Assembly: GCA_022641835.1 (NCBI GenBank)
Contig: CP048722.1
Location: 310,001 to 374,000 of the forward strand
Origin: Petasospora fabianii
Lineage: Eukaryota; Ascomycota; Saccharomycetes; Phaffomycetales; Wickerhamomycetaceae
Reading direction: 5' to 3'
Length of the DNA stretch: 64,000 bases
Both the position numbers and the translations under genes were made by a program. The number at the start of each line of letters is the position of its first letter. Within the stretch, counting starts at the first letter, position 1. This document shows positions 19,767-30,093 of this stretch, in pieces. The notes beneath the pieces were generated by a model. That model saw nothing but the letters and a program-made list of their open reading frames with translations. It was not told the DNA's origin and made no database searches.

Positions 19767-20697
19767 CTAATCCTCAGTTATCAACTTTATATCTCAACAG
19801 AAACGCCACTGAATAGAGAGAGAGAGAGAGTTGTTTTTGTTTGTTGACCTTAGGGAAGAAAAGGTTTCGCGTTGTTTTCATTTTTAACGCGTTTGTTTTG
19901 TTTTGGTTAAAGAATTTTGTTCACCGGGGCAACTGGTAAAGTTGTTTTTGTTTCCTCCTTCATTTTAATGAAGTTATTTATATACTGATTGAGGTATAGA
20001 AGAGTAAGTCTTTGATTTGTGTCAATGTGGTGTCTCTCTGGTGTCATTTTGTACTTAATTCTGCCCAGGTCTTGCAATTACATCTGATAAGATTCTTACA
20101 CCCGAACATCTCATATATTATTAAACCCGAACACCCTTTTTTAACAAATACATTATAATAAGCATAATAGTATTAAAGGAATTAGTTTCTTAACTTCAAA
20201 AAAAACATCAGTATAGTAGCTAAAATCCTAATTATTTATACTGTTTAGTTGAAAGTATTTAATAGTGAATTTGATGTGTATCGTATTTGAACTTAGTAAA
20301 TTAAAAATTTCGATATAAGGTGATGAAAACTTTATACTATAATTCATATGAATAGCCTTATTGTCAGTTTTTTTTTTTCTTCTTTCATATATTGTCTCTC
20401 AATAACGGAATCGGCATAAAGCTGCTTTAAGTCATTAAAGCAAAGTACTTCCTCAGACCATCATTAGAGCCTCAGAGTGTTTAGACGGCCGTTCAGGCAT
20501 AAGCACCGGTCGGGTCCCCTGTCGGGTCCCCGATAAAATCCTTAATCTCCGAAGGCATGTATAAAGTGTTGGAAGCAAAAGAGACTGGAAAATTGACTTA
20601 TATGACCAACATTAATGGTTTAATCATCGGATTGCTACACTTAGAGGTTACTGGATACCTTAAGAACAAGGCTCAGTCACACACAGAAGTTACAGCA
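19767..20697. promoter_or_regulatory. Divergent promoter, helicase and MFS transporter 1
   Basis: 931 bp. It holds a GA-repeat at about 19816-19832, T-rich sequence, and a tandem 12-bp repeat GTCGGGTCCCC(T/G) at 20509-20532 preceded by CGGCCG. The clustered CGG triplets could be zinc-cluster (Zn2Cys6) regulator sites for the transporter, an inference. A TATA-like ATAAAA lies at about 20533-20538. The frame of the transporter also opens at an ATG at 20557, but that stretch is homologous to non-coding sequence upstream of copy 2. Confidence 0.4.
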
Positions 20698-22281
20698 ATG
20701 ACGAGCCCCAATGAAGTTACAGAGCACACTTCGATCAATACACAACGCAACTCAAGACAAGACCAGTACATTGACAATCTCGAACGCACAGACACTTCAT
20801 TCTCATATCAACCGGATGAAGCAGATATTGAATCACTTTCACGACAAATTTCTCTCCGGTCAGGTAAGGAAAAGGACCCCTTTGAAGTTGTGTTTGATGG
20901 TGTCGACGATAAAGAAGACATTGCCGAAGATATGACAAAGTTTCGCAAGTGGGTTATCACCCTCATAATCGCAATAACTTCGATTTGTGTAACTATGATC
21001 TCATCTGCTTGGTCTATGGCTTCTGAGAACATTCAACAACATTTTAGCATCTCTAGAGAGGTTTCCGTACTGGGTATTTCACTCTACATCTGGGGGCTCG
21101 GTTTAGGTCCAATGTTTCTAAGTCCAATCTCTGAGTTCTATGGAAGGAAAATCACTTATATCATTGGACTTTCTCTTTGTACCGCTTTCCAATTCCTTAC
21201 TGCATTCTCACCAAACTTTGGTGCTCTCATCTTTGGAAGATTCATGTCTGGTTTCTTTGGAAGTTGTTTCCTTAGTATCGCTGGTGGTACCATCACTGAT
21301 ATCTTTAAGAAACATGAGATTGGTGTTCCAATGTGTGTTTATTCTCTTTCACCATTTGCAGGTCCTTCAATTGGTCCACTAATTGCAGGATTCATCAATT
21401 ACAACATCTATTGGAGATGGACTTTCCATGTTCTCATCATCTTTAGTGGTGTTTGTCTTCTTCTTGTCGCTCTGTTCGTCCCAGAGACTTATAAACCAGT
21501 GCTCTTGATTAAGAAAGCTAAGAGATTCAGAATGGCTACAGGTGATGGTCGATACTATTGTGCTCTTGAGATTCTTCAACGTGAACAATCAGTGGTCAGG
21601 ACATGTCTTATGGCACCAAAGCGTCCATTACTTCTTCTCCTCAAAGACCCAATGATGGCAATTCTCTGCTTCTACACTGGAATAGGTCTCGCCACGGTGT
21701 ACCTTTTCTTTATTGCACTCCCCTATATCTTCCGTACTGTCTTTAATTTCTCCCTATGGGCACAAGGAACTGCATTTATGGGGATGCTCATTGGTATGAC
21801 CATTGGTGGATCAACTGCACCATTTTTCCAAGAGATGTATAACAAAAGAGTCGCTAAACTTGGGAAGGGTAAACCAGAATATAGGTTTTATCCATTCATG
21901 ATTGGTGCTTTCGTCATGCCCATTGGACTCTTTATCCTTGCATGGACAGCTTATCCAAATTTACATTGGATGGGTGCTATTGTCGGGAGTGCTGTCTTTG
22001 GTGCTGGTGTCGCTTTAATGTTTCAAGGTGTCTTTGCATACACTGCTGATGGTTATAGATTATATGCTGCTTCTGCCATGGCATGTAATTCATTAGTAAG
22101 AAGTACATTAGCTGGTATTTTCCCACTATTTGGTTATCAAATGATGGTGGGTTGTGGTGTTAATTGGGGTGTTTCCACTTTGGCTTTTATCACTATAATC
22201 TTGATACCAGCACCTTTTTACTTTTATAAGCATGGTGAAAAGTTAAGGGAGAAGAGTCCTTATGCATGGTGTATGGATTGA
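20698..22281 (+). CDS. MFS drug:H+ antiporter (DHA1 family), copy 1
   Basis: 527 aa from the ATG at 20698. A polar N-terminal tail of ~90 residues precedes 12 hydrophobic segments. Family signatures are WGLGLGPMFLSPISEFYGRK (the A-like motif between helices 2 and 3), FLSIAGGTITDIF, SPFAGPSIGPLIAGFINYNIYWRW (the motif C antiporter signature, in helix 5) and LFVPETYKP. The closest known group is fungal multidrug and polyamine transporters of the Flr1/Mdr1/Flu1 type at the plasma membrane; the substrate cannot be told. A longer reading from an ATG at 20557 adds 47 residues, but this extension is not conserved in copy 2, so I prefer 20698. It is a tandem duplicate of the next gene. Confidence 0.88.
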   Translation: MTSPNEVTEHTSINTQRNSRQDQYIDNLERTDTSFSYQPDEADIESLSRQISLRSGKEKDPFEVVFDGVDDKEDIAEDMTKFRKWVITLIIAITSICVTMISSAWSMASENIQQHFSISREVSVLGISLYIWGLGLGPMFLSPISEFYGRKITYIIGLSLCTAFQFLTAFSPNFGALIFGRFMSGFFGSCFLSIAGGTITDIFKKHEIGVPMCVYSLSPFAGPSIGPLIAGFINYNIYWRWTFHVLIIFSGVCLLLVALFVPETYKPVLLIKKAKRFRMATGDGRYYCALEILQREQSVVRTCLMAPKRPLLLLLKDPMMAILCFYTGIGLATVYLFFIALPYIFRTVFNFSLWAQGTAFMGMLIGMTIGGSTAPFFQEMYNKRVAKLGKGKPEYRFYPFMIGAFVMPIGLFILAWTAYPNLHWMGAIVGSAVFGAGVALMFQGVFAYTADGYRLYAASAMACNSLVRSTLAGIFPLFGYQMMVGCGVNWGVSTLAFITIILIPAPFYFYKHGEKLREKSPYAWCMD

Positions 22282-22694
22282 AGTGAATGATTGTTTCAAA
22301 AAACTAATCATTAGTGCACAACAAAAGTTGATTGATAGGCGTTCCCTCATAGGTATTAAACAAAAGTTTAGCCTAAGGAAAACATGGATGCTTACCAGCC
22401 ACCAATCCAATGGCCACTCGAATGGTCGGCCATCGTCGGTCCGATGTCCAAACTAATGTTCTAACCAATGAAAAACACCAAACACTCGAAAGGTTTTCTC
22501 ATTATTGAAGGCCATGCAAGTAAGTCACCAAAGCGATCGGTAAAATCCCCTATCTCCGGTCTCTATGGACAGACCATTGGAAGCAAAGAGATGGACAATG
22601 ACTTTATAAGCTGTCCCACTCCCAACATCAATGTGAAAGGCACCGTATCTCTGCTACACTGTGAGGCTAGAAGGGACACAAACAAATACCAGTA
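22282..22694. promoter_or_regulatory. Intergenic between the two MFS genes
   Basis: 413 bp: 3' flank of copy 1 and promoter of copy 2. Parts align with the promoter of copy 1 (the AAATCC...TCTCCG...GGAAGCAAA segment) and with the 3' flank of copy 2 (GTTCCCTCATA). Duplication therefore included flanks, which have since diverged much more than the coding regions. CGG-rich GGTCGGCCATCGTCGGTCCG lies at about 22424-22443. Confidence 0.5.
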
Positions 22695-24278
22695 ATGACG
22701 AGCCCCAATGCAGTTACAGAGCACACTTCGATCAATACACAACGCAACTCAAGACAAGACCAGTACATTGACAATCTCGAACGCACAGACACTTCATTCT
22801 CATATCAACCGGATGAAGCAGATATTGAATCACTTTCACGACAAATTTCTCTCCGGTCAGGTAAGGAAAAGGACCCCTTTGAAGTTGTGTTTGATGGTGT
22901 CGACGATAAAGAAGACATTGCCGAAGATATGACAAAGTTTCGCAAGTGGGTTATCACCCTCATAATCGCAATAACTTCGATTTGTGTAACTATGATCTCA
23001 TCTGCTTGGTCTATGGCTTCTGAGAACATTCAACAACATTTTAGCATCTCTAGAGAGGTTTCCGTACTGGGTATTTCACTCTACATCTGGGGGCTCGGTT
23101 TAGGTCCAATGTTTCTAAGTCCAATCTCTGAGTTTTATGGAAGAAAAATCACTTATGTCATTGGACTATCTCTTTGTACCGCTTTCCAATTCCTTACTGC
23201 ATTCTCACCAAACTTTGGTGCTCTCATCTTTGGAAGATTTATGTCTGGTTTCTTTGGAAGTTGTTTCCTCAGTATCGCTGGTGGTACCATCACTGATATC
23301 TTTAAGAAGCACGAGATTGGTGTTCCAATGTGTGTTTACTCTCTTTCACCATTTGCAGGTCCTGCAATTGGTCCACTAATTGCAGGATTCATCAATTACA
23401 ACATCTATTGGAGATGGACTTTCCATGTTCTCATCATCTTTAGTGGTGTTTGTCTTCTTCTTGTCGCTCTGTTCGTCCCAGAGACTTATAAACCAGTGCT
23501 TCTTATCAAGAAGGCTAAGAGACTTAGAATGGCCACAGGTGATGATCGGTACTATTGTGCTCTTGAGATTCTCCAACGTGAACAATCAGTGGTCAAGACA
23601 TGTCTTATGGCCCCAAAGCGTCCACTTCTTCTTCTCCTCAAAGACCCAATGATGGCAATTCTCTGCTTCTACACTGGAATAGGCATCGCTACGATGTACC
23701 TCTTCTTCATTGCACTCCCCTATATCTTCCGTACTGTCTTTAATTTCTCCCTCTGGGCACAAGGAACTGCATTTATGGGGATGCTCATTGGTATGGCCAT
23801 TGGTGGATCAACTGCACCATTCTTTCAAGAGATGTATAACAAAAGAGTCGCCAAGTTTGGGAAGGGTAAACCAGAATATAGGTTTTACCCATTCATGATT
23901 GGTGCCTTTGTCATGCCCATTGGACTCTTTATCCTTGCATGGACAGCTTATCCAAATTTACATTGGATGGGTGCTATTGTCGGGAGCTCTGTTTTTGGTG
24001 CTGGTGTCGCTTTAATGTTTCAAGGTGTCGTTGCATACACTGCTGATGGTTATAGATTGTACGCTGCCTCAGCCATGGCATGTAATTCATTAGTAAGAAG
24101 TACATTGGCTGGTATTTTCCCACTGTTTGGTTATCAAATGATGGTGGGTTGTGGTGTTAATTGGGGTGTTTCCACTTTGGCTTTTATCACTATAATCTTG
24201 ATACCTGCACCTTTTTACTTTTATAAGCATGGTGAAAGATTAAGGGAGAAGAGTCCTTATGCATGGAGTATGGATTGA
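22695..24278 (+). CDS. MFS drug:H+ antiporter (DHA1 family), copy 2
   Basis: 527 aa, the same length as copy 1 without gaps. The domains and motifs are as in copy 1: polar tail, 12 membrane segments, motif C in helix 5 (SPFAGPAIGPLIAGF). The first 440 bases differ from copy 1 at a single position; after that differences appear every few tens of bases and most are silent. No in-frame ATG precedes 22695, which fixes the start for both copies. The pattern suggests selection to keep both as working transporters and recent homogenisation of the 5' part. It is convergent with RPL9, 438 bp away. Confidence 0.9.
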   Translation: MTSPNAVTEHTSINTQRNSRQDQYIDNLERTDTSFSYQPDEADIESLSRQISLRSGKEKDPFEVVFDGVDDKEDIAEDMTKFRKWVITLIIAITSICVTMISSAWSMASENIQQHFSISREVSVLGISLYIWGLGLGPMFLSPISEFYGRKITYVIGLSLCTAFQFLTAFSPNFGALIFGRFMSGFFGSCFLSIAGGTITDIFKKHEIGVPMCVYSLSPFAGPAIGPLIAGFINYNIYWRWTFHVLIIFSGVCLLLVALFVPETYKPVLLIKKAKRLRMATGDDRYYCALEILQREQSVVKTCLMAPKRPLLLLLKDPMMAILCFYTGIGIATMYLFFIALPYIFRTVFNFSLWAQGTAFMGMLIGMAIGGSTAPFFQEMYNKRVAKFGKGKPEYRFYPFMIGAFVMPIGLFILAWTAYPNLHWMGAIVGSSVFGAGVALMFQGVVAYTADGYRLYAASAMACNSLVRSTLAGIFPLFGYQMMVGCGVNWGVSTLAFITIILIPAPFYFYKHGERLREKSPYAWSMD

Positions 24279-24716
24279 CTGATTAATCATTAATGTACAA
24301 GTTCCCTCATAAGTATCAAACATAGGCCCTAAGATCAATCTCTGAAAAACGATTGGAACATCTGTTTCATAACGTTCATCAGACAATCAATCTCAATCAA
24401 TCTCATCAAGTAGGATAGAGAAGCACATCACAAGAAAGCACAAGGAAATTAAGAGCAATCAAGTTAAAAAGACTAGTGACTTCTCCCTTGATGACTACAC
24501 AAGGGCGAATATTACGAGACCAGATCATTGTGGGCTCTGTATTTCCTTGAGCACTGTAATGATCGGTCGTTGGGAACAAATCCAAAGGGAATTCAACATG
24601 CCTTCAAATGGCAAAGAAGTCTCTATGTAAGAAGAAAGAAGAGCAACGGGGAAAACAAGTCATAAGCAAATCATCAACAAAAGCGAAACAGACAAAAGGG
24701 GGAATCAAAAACTTTT
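24279..24716. other. Intergenic, 3' ends of MFS copy 2 and RPL9
   Basis: 438 bp of convergent 3' flank. It includes a short direct repeat of CAATCAATCT around 24385-24402. No gene or RNA supported. Confidence 0.5.
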
Positions 24717-25292
24717 TTACTCGTCCTGAACAATGGTACCCTTCTCAGAGACGTAGATACCATCAAGGAACTTTCTGATATCCTTGTTTCTAACTCTGCA
24801 AATCTGCTGAACGTCAGCACAAGTCTGAGAAACATCTTCAACAGAGTTACCAGAGAGAACAATCTCATCCTTAACGTTAGCAGAGAACTCAACATCAACA
24901 CCTTCTCTAACTGGAACCAATCTAACCTGCTTATCACCCAAGAAGTTTCTAATCTCAATGAACTTTTGACCATCCTTCTCAATAGTGTTAACATTGATTG
25001 GGAAATGGGCATAGACATATCTCATCTTGTACTTGTAACCCTTGGTGACACCAGTGATCAAGTTGGTAATAAGGGACTTGACGGTTCTGAGAGCAGCAAC
25101 GTGCTTTCTGTCACCGTTGTGAACAGTGATCTTAATCACTTTGTTAGAAACCTTGGTGAAAGTAACATCAATGTGTTTAAGGTTCTTGGTCAAAGTACCT
25201 CTTGGACCAGTGACGGTAACGACACGGGCCTTGATCTGGAGGTTAACACCTTCTGGAATGTCAAGAATCTGTTCGGTTCTGATGTACTTCAT
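24717..25292 (-). CDS. RPL9: 60S ribosomal protein L9 (uL6)
   Basis: 191 aa, equal to S. cerevisiae Rpl9. The protein runs MKYIRTEQILDIPEGV, then VTVTGPRGTLTKNLKH, then the second uL6 repeat with GYKYKMRYVYAHFPI and the C-terminal IRKFLDGIYVSEKG. It binds 25S rRNA near the sarcin-ricin loop and GTPase centre. There is no intron in the coding region. The codon choice is highly biased (AAG, AAC, ACC, GGT), as in strongly expressed yeast genes. Confidence 0.98.
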   Translation of the reverse strand: MKYIRTEQILDIPEGVNLQIKARVVTVTGPRGTLTKNLKHIDVTFTKVSNKVIKITVHNGDRKHVAALRTVKSLITNLITGVTKGYKYKMRYVYAHFPINVNTIEKDGQKFIEIRNFLGDKQVRLVPVREGVDVEFSANVKDEIVLSGNSVEDVSQTCADVQQICRVRNKDIRKFLDGIYVSEKGTIVQDE

Positions 25293-25622
25293 TGTTTTGG
25301 ATTAGTCTGTTAGTTAGTTGTCTTGAAAGAGGTTAGGAGAACTGGGAGAAAAGAAGTGAAAAATTTTTCCGATGAAAAAAAGTTTGAGAAAAAAAAAAAA
25401 AAAGCGCGAACAATAGTGTTCGGGTTATTAATATGTGGTAGGGGCACGTCATAGGGCACCTAAAGGTATACATTAATCTCTTTGATTTATGGCTAAAGAT
25501 ATGGTAAAAAGAGATGAAAAAGAGTACATTTCTTAGGTATATATTTTAGAAAGAAAGAAGAAGGAAGAAAGGAATAATAATTATTGAAAACTGATAAAAA
25601 TCCATCACCAGGATGGATCTTT
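25293..25622. promoter_or_regulatory. RPL9 promoter and protease A 3' flank
   Basis: 330 bp containing the RRPE element listed separately, a homopolymeric A/T tract typical of nucleosome-free ribosomal promoters, and the 3' flank of the aspartyl protease. Confidence 0.5.
25357..25369 (-). promoter_or_regulatory. RRPE element upstream of RPL9
   Basis: The sequence TGAAAAATTTTTC is an exact match to the rRNA-processing element (RRPE, Stb3-type site). It starts 65 bp upstream of the RPL9 ATG, with GATGAAAA (PAC-like) beside it and an A-tract at 25390-25404. Confidence 0.6.
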
Positions 25623-26906
25623 TTAACCTCTCTTAACTGGAGCCAAAGAGATCTCATAGTTCTCCAAGTCATAGACAACATAAGTACCTCTCAAGAATGG
25701 GTCTCCGAGAATGGAAATGTCACCAGAACCACCAATGAGAATAGCACATTGGGTACCTTGGTTATCAAGAGAAACAAGCATATCAGAGATTGGAACGTTG
25801 ATAGTGATACCATCAAACTTGTAGTTCAAAGTCACATCGGAACGACCCTTAGAACAATCAGTGACGTATAAACCAGCCTGTTCGTTAAAAGAGGCACCAA
25901 GGGCATTGATGACGTAACCAGCAGCCTGTGGTGGGATCAAACATGCAGAAGTACCAGAGTCCAACAAAACCGAGGTTTCACCACCAAGGATATCATAAGA
26001 CTCTTCACCAGAATCATCAGTGAAACTCAATCCTTGCAAGATGACATTGAAAGTGACTGGCTTATCGATACCATAATCTGCATAGATGTTATCCATTGGC
26101 AAAGTGACGAGATTACCTGTGTAAGCGGAGTCATCAGTACCACCAAAGAGAACAGTTCCTTCAGTGTTATCAGCATTCATATAAAGAGAATATAACAACT
26201 TATCAATGTATCCTGCATTCTTCAAGGCAATTGGGAAATTGTCATAAGTGAAAGCACCACCATGATCTCTCATGAAATAGGCATCAGAAGCTTCATTACC
26301 TTTGAATCCAATACCAAACACAGTTGGAGTAGAATTAGTCACTTTAGCAACACCAATGGTGAAGTCATTAACATTAGCATCACCAATGCTTAAACCAGCA
26401 GTTCCCCAAGTACCCTCGGCAAAAGTGTAATCACCATATTGGATATAGAAGAACTTACCACTATCATGGAAATCCTTAGTATTGTATAAACCGTACTCTT
26501 CAAAGTCCTGGACTTGAGTAACGGAGATCTCAGAGTCACAGTGGTATAATGCACCACTGTCTCTCTTTCTCATCTTTTCAGAAGAATCAGGGGACTTGAC
26601 TTGACAATACTGAGCATCAGAGGAGATAACCCATAAGTCAGAAGAACCAGTGTCGAGTAAAACTTCAAGTTGTTGACCATCAAGTGTAATGTTAACAGCA
26701 TAAAAGACACCAAGGTCCTCAATGGCCAATGGAACACCAGCAGCACTGCGAGAAGTACCAGAGCTAGAAGCTCTCATAAGAGGTGGGTAGTCACCTTTAA
26801 CTGCAGAATGGTAAGATTCACCACGGAGAACATCAAACGTGATTGGAGGGAAGGCAGCAGAAGCGACAGAGGCGCCAATTGCCAATGAAGAGAGTAAGAA
26901 CTTCAT
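25623..26906 (-). CDS. Secreted aspartyl protease (yapsin/candidapepsin type)
   Basis: 427 aa from the ATG at 26906. The N-terminus is a signal peptide (MKFLLSSLAIGASVASA), followed by a short propeptide (FPPITFDVLRGESYH). The two catalytic aspartates lie in VLLDTGSSDLWV and VLLDSGTSACLIP. A basic loop (KMRKRDSG) between them and the flap resembles the processing loop of yapsins. The C-terminus ends YEISLAPVKRG with no Ser/Thr-rich stalk or GPI signal, so the enzyme is likely released. It shares the propeptide motif (F)D(I/V)LRG with the two yapsins upstream, marking a tandem family. The frame extends 26 codons further upstream but without an ATG. Confidence 0.92.
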   Translation of the reverse strand: MKFLLSSLAIGASVASAAFPPITFDVLRGESYHSAVKGDYPPLMRASSSGTSRSAAGVPLAIEDLGVFYAVNITLDGQQLEVLLDTGSSDLWVISSDAQYCQVKSPDSSEKMRKRDSGALYHCDSEISVTQVQDFEEYGLYNTKDFHDSGKFFYIQYGDYTFAEGTWGTAGLSIGDANVNDFTIGVAKVTNSTPTVFGIGFKGNEASDAYFMRDHGGAFTYDNFPIALKNAGYIDKLLYSLYMNADNTEGTVLFGGTDDSAYTGNLVTLPMDNIYADYGIDKPVTFNVILQGLSFTDDSGEESYDILGGETSVLLDSGTSACLIPPQAAGYVINALGASFNEQAGLYVTDCSKGRSDVTLNYKFDGITINVPISDMLVSLDNQGTQCAILIGGSGDISILGDPFLRGTYVVYDLENYEISLAPVKRG

Positions 26907-28029
26907 CGATAGGATGGTGTCTATTCCACACTCATAATAGTACCAAAAGGAATGAGGGCAAAGGAGGTTTATATACACAGACAAGTACGAATGATATGAA
27001 GATATGCATCATCGGATATCCACTTAGTTGCCGCACGGGAAGCGTTAGATAGTGTTTCACACCTAAACTTGGAAGGGGTATTCAAGTTGCCTGTCAAAGA
27101 GACAGAGAGTGATATGAGTGGGATCTTGGATGCTTTTGATAAGGCATGGTGCATGTCTAAACACAGAGTAATGAAGATGGATCTCAACCGTATGAATACC
27201 ACAACCTATAACCATAACACACCACTTTGACACATTATATTATTGAGTAAGCCCCTCAAAATCGAGGTTTAAAGTGTTATCATCCATAAGAACTAAAGAC
27301 CCACGGCACTCAAGTCAACTTTACCCCTTCTGCTGCATTGCACATCGATGATCATTCCGGTCCCCCTCCACCGCAGATCAATCCAATTTCCAGATGTTAA
27401 CGGCTCGACCCTTACCCCCCTGTAGAATAGATCTAGTTACATTTCTTCTAACAAGCCAAGCCAAGAGATTTGGGGTTCCCCAGATAAGTTGTGTGTTAGT
27501 ATGCGTCGCTTCGCTTAATCCACCAACATCATCAAGACACAACTCCCACACACACAACGAGTCCTCAACATAGAAAGAACTCCACAATTGTTCGATAAAC
27601 GGGGTTACGAACCTTATCTCGAATGCACAACGCCACAACTCGACTTCCAGTGGAAGAAACCTCAACTTCCCCCCTCCACACCTCCGGCGAAGTCTCCCTA
27701 TTGGTCCTTATGCGTGACCCGAGAAACTATCTGCCCGAGTTTAGACATTAAACATTGCTCTCGGACCAACCACGCGAGCGTACGGGTAATAGATACATAT
27801 ATGCTGACGTATGATTGATCGACAGTTTAGTATCTTGGTTATCCGACGGGTTTCACAAGTCATACGTTCTTGAGTCAGTGTGTGTGTGTCCGTCTATGTG
27901 TCTGTGTATGTAGCCGAGGTATCCTGAAATTACACATTGTACACTGATTGATAGATTTGTAAGTATTGAAGCTGTTGAAAGGGTAATATCAAAGATACAT
28001 AACTAGCAATAAGACATTTAAAGATTCTG
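26907..28029. promoter_or_regulatory. Upstream region of protease A
   Basis: 1.1 kb between protease A and the 3' end of yapsin B. It has a GT-rich tract (27878-27910). From about 27915 the sequence is homologous to the flank downstream of yapsin C (duplication unit). No gene supported. Confidence 0.4.
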
Positions 28030-29703
28030 TCATATGAGGAGAAGTACACCAGCAATAAAGACAAGTGGGAAGGACAATGTCTTGACATCAGCAGCATTAC
28101 CACTACCACTACCAGTTTGTGAAGCTCTGGTTGTGGAACGAGAGGTATAACTTGAAGTGGAGGAACTGTAGCTAGAGTAGCTATAGTATGAGTTGTAAAT
28201 GTAAGTCACCGAGGAGGAATTGGAAAATGAAGGAGATGAAGAGTTTGTAGATGAAGAGTTTGTAGATGATGAGCTAACAGAGATGGAATCACCATTGAAA
28301 TTGCGGATATCAACATCATTTGTGGATTTATATTGTGCGAGTTGGACTTCAAGATTCTCCAAATCGAAAACAACATAAGCATGTCTCAAGAAAGTACCAC
28401 CAAGGACAAATCTTCTGCTTGGTTGGACCATGAGGGCACAATAATTGTAAGAGGTATCAATTGGAGCTAAAAAGTCTTCAATTGGAACCTTGACTGTAAC
28501 ATTACTAAGCTTGAAATCAAGAGTGATACCAGTAGTAGTTGAAGGACAATTGATGTAGTATCTTTGGAGACGATAAGAGTATTCAGCATTCAAACTTTCA
28601 ACCAAGTTTGATATAGTGTCTGCTGGAAGGTAAACGAGACTGGTACCTGAATCTAATAACACAGAGATGGATTCATCCAATAGTGTAACTGTTTCCGAAT
28701 CGTTTGAGATGGTGATACCATCGAGTTCAACGTCAAAAGTGATTGGATCTGTGATATCATATTCCATGTAGTAATTTAATAAGGGTAATGTGGTCAATTC
28801 TCCCTCATATTTGGCATGATCAATACCACCAAACAATACAACACCTTCCGCAGAGTCTGAATCCATATGAAGGGAATAACCAACTTTACTAATGAGTCCT
28901 TGATTCTTCATAGCAACGGGTAAATTTGGATATGTGAACGGACCATCTGAGTATTCCTCCATGAAACTACTTGTAGAAGCTTCATTACCTTCCAATCCAA
29001 TTCCAAACACGGTAATAGTGGAGTTTGATTCATTAGCAACGGCAAACATCAAGTTATCAATGGTGAAGTCGCCGATAGTGACATCGTCAGTACCCCATTC
29101 ACCCATTGCATATGTGTAATCACCATATTGGATAAAGAAGAAAGATCCATTACCTTCGAAAGAGGAAGATGATCTGTCAAGAGTACCATATTTAGCACAA
29201 TCAATAGTCGCCCTTGCACTAGATGCTCTTCTATTTCCAGCTTCTGGGGAACCTTCAGCAGGGATAGCTTGAGCCTCTGGATTTCTCTTAACTAAACGGG
29301 AATCAGTTGGTCTCTGAATGATAGCATCAACATCTGGTTCAAAATTTCTAACTTTGGAATCTGAGCCTGATCTCTTACCCAATCTCTTTGTGGTTTTACA
29401 ATATGGGTTATCACTACCATAGACCCAAAGATCAGATGATCCTGTATCGAGTATAGTCTCAAATTCTGTACCGTCAATGGTGATCCTAGCAGCATAGTAG
29501 TATGTCTCATCAGTGATTGGAAACTCTTTAACGTCATCTGCTCTCTTGTCAAGAGGTGGACGGTTAAAGAGTCTGTCTGAGTGTTTAACATCCTTAATGG
29601 CAGTGTCGAAGGATGTACCTCTCAAGATATCAAATTTGACTGGAATGACTCCATTAGCAACAACCGTACCAGTAATCAATGCAAGTAACAACGTGAGATT
29701 CAT
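28030..29703 (-). CDS. GPI-anchored aspartyl protease (yapsin), copy B
   Basis: 557 aa. It has a signal peptide (MNLTLLLALITGTVVA) and a propeptide ending at a dibasic DKR site. The catalytic motifs are ILDTGSSDLWV and VLLDSGTSLVYLP. A long basic, Kex2/self-processing-type loop (RLGKRSGS ... RLVKRNPEA) lies between subunits, characteristic of yapsins. A Ser/Thr/Tyr-rich stalk (about residues 450-535) and a C-terminal GPI signal (GNAADVKTLSFPLVFIAGVLLLI) follow. Yapsins cleave cell-wall and membrane proteins at basic residues and support wall integrity, which fits with Slt2 signalling in general but no direct link is shown. It is a tandem paralogue of copy C. Confidence 0.93.
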   Translation of the reverse strand: MNLTLLLALITGTVVANGVIPVKFDILRGTSFDTAIKDVKHSDRLFNRPPLDKRADDVKEFPITDETYYYAARITIDGTEFETILDTGSSDLWVYGSDNPYCKTTKRLGKRSGSDSKVRNFEPDVDAIIQRPTDSRLVKRNPEAQAIPAEGSPEAGNRRASSARATIDCAKYGTLDRSSSSFEGNGSFFFIQYGDYTYAMGEWGTDDVTIGDFTIDNLMFAVANESNSTITVFGIGLEGNEASTSSFMEEYSDGPFTYPNLPVAMKNQGLISKVGYSLHMDSDSAEGVVLFGGIDHAKYEGELTTLPLLNYYMEYDITDPITFDVELDGITISNDSETVTLLDESISVLLDSGTSLVYLPADTISNLVESLNAEYSYRLQRYYINCPSTTTGITLDFKLSNVTVKVPIEDFLAPIDTSYNYCALMVQPSRRFVLGGTFLRHAYVVFDLENLEVQLAQYKSTNDVDIRNFNGDSISVSSSSTNSSSTNSSSPSFSNSSSVTYIYNSYYSYSSYSSSTSSYTSRSTTRASQTGSGSGNAADVKTLSFPLVFIAGVLLLI

Positions 29704-30093
29704 TGAGGGAGGAGGTGTAGTTGTCTCTCTAAAAGTTTGCCTTTTTGGTTTGTTGTAGAGATAATCAAGGATCTGGATAGCTTCTTATATAGAGTTGGAG
29801 GAAGGTGTGTGTGTGTGTTGCCCAGTCCAACCAATCCCTGGAGCACGAGGGGTCATTAAACCCTTATTGCATTCATTATGCAGGGTATTATTCTCTTTCT
29901 AATATATTGGGCCAGTGAACAATATTAAGGTTTTGGCATATATATATATATATATATATAACATATAGCATAAAAACTTATATATATATATAGCATATAA
30001 CATGTATATATATAACATATAACATGTATATATATATAAGGGTTAAACTTGATATATCTTGTTAAAGATGGATATAAGAGATATGACTATACT
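29704..30093. promoter_or_regulatory. Yapsin B upstream region with TA microsatellite
   Basis: 390 bp upstream of copy B. A (TA)n-dominated tract runs from about 29937 to 30039, with interspersed CATATAACATG units. Confidence 0.5.
29937..30039. repeat. (TA)n microsatellite
   Basis: Long alternating TA with a few C/G interruptions; self-complementary and prone to length change. Confidence 0.85.

Noticed and set aside
20557-20697. 47-residue N-terminal extension of MFS copy 1
   Set aside because: The matching region before copy 2 is non-coding and poorly conserved, while identity jumps at the second ATG (20698).
27378-27818. Small ORFs on both strands upstream of protease A
   Set aside because: They overlap each other, lack recognisable features and lie in promoter-type DNA.
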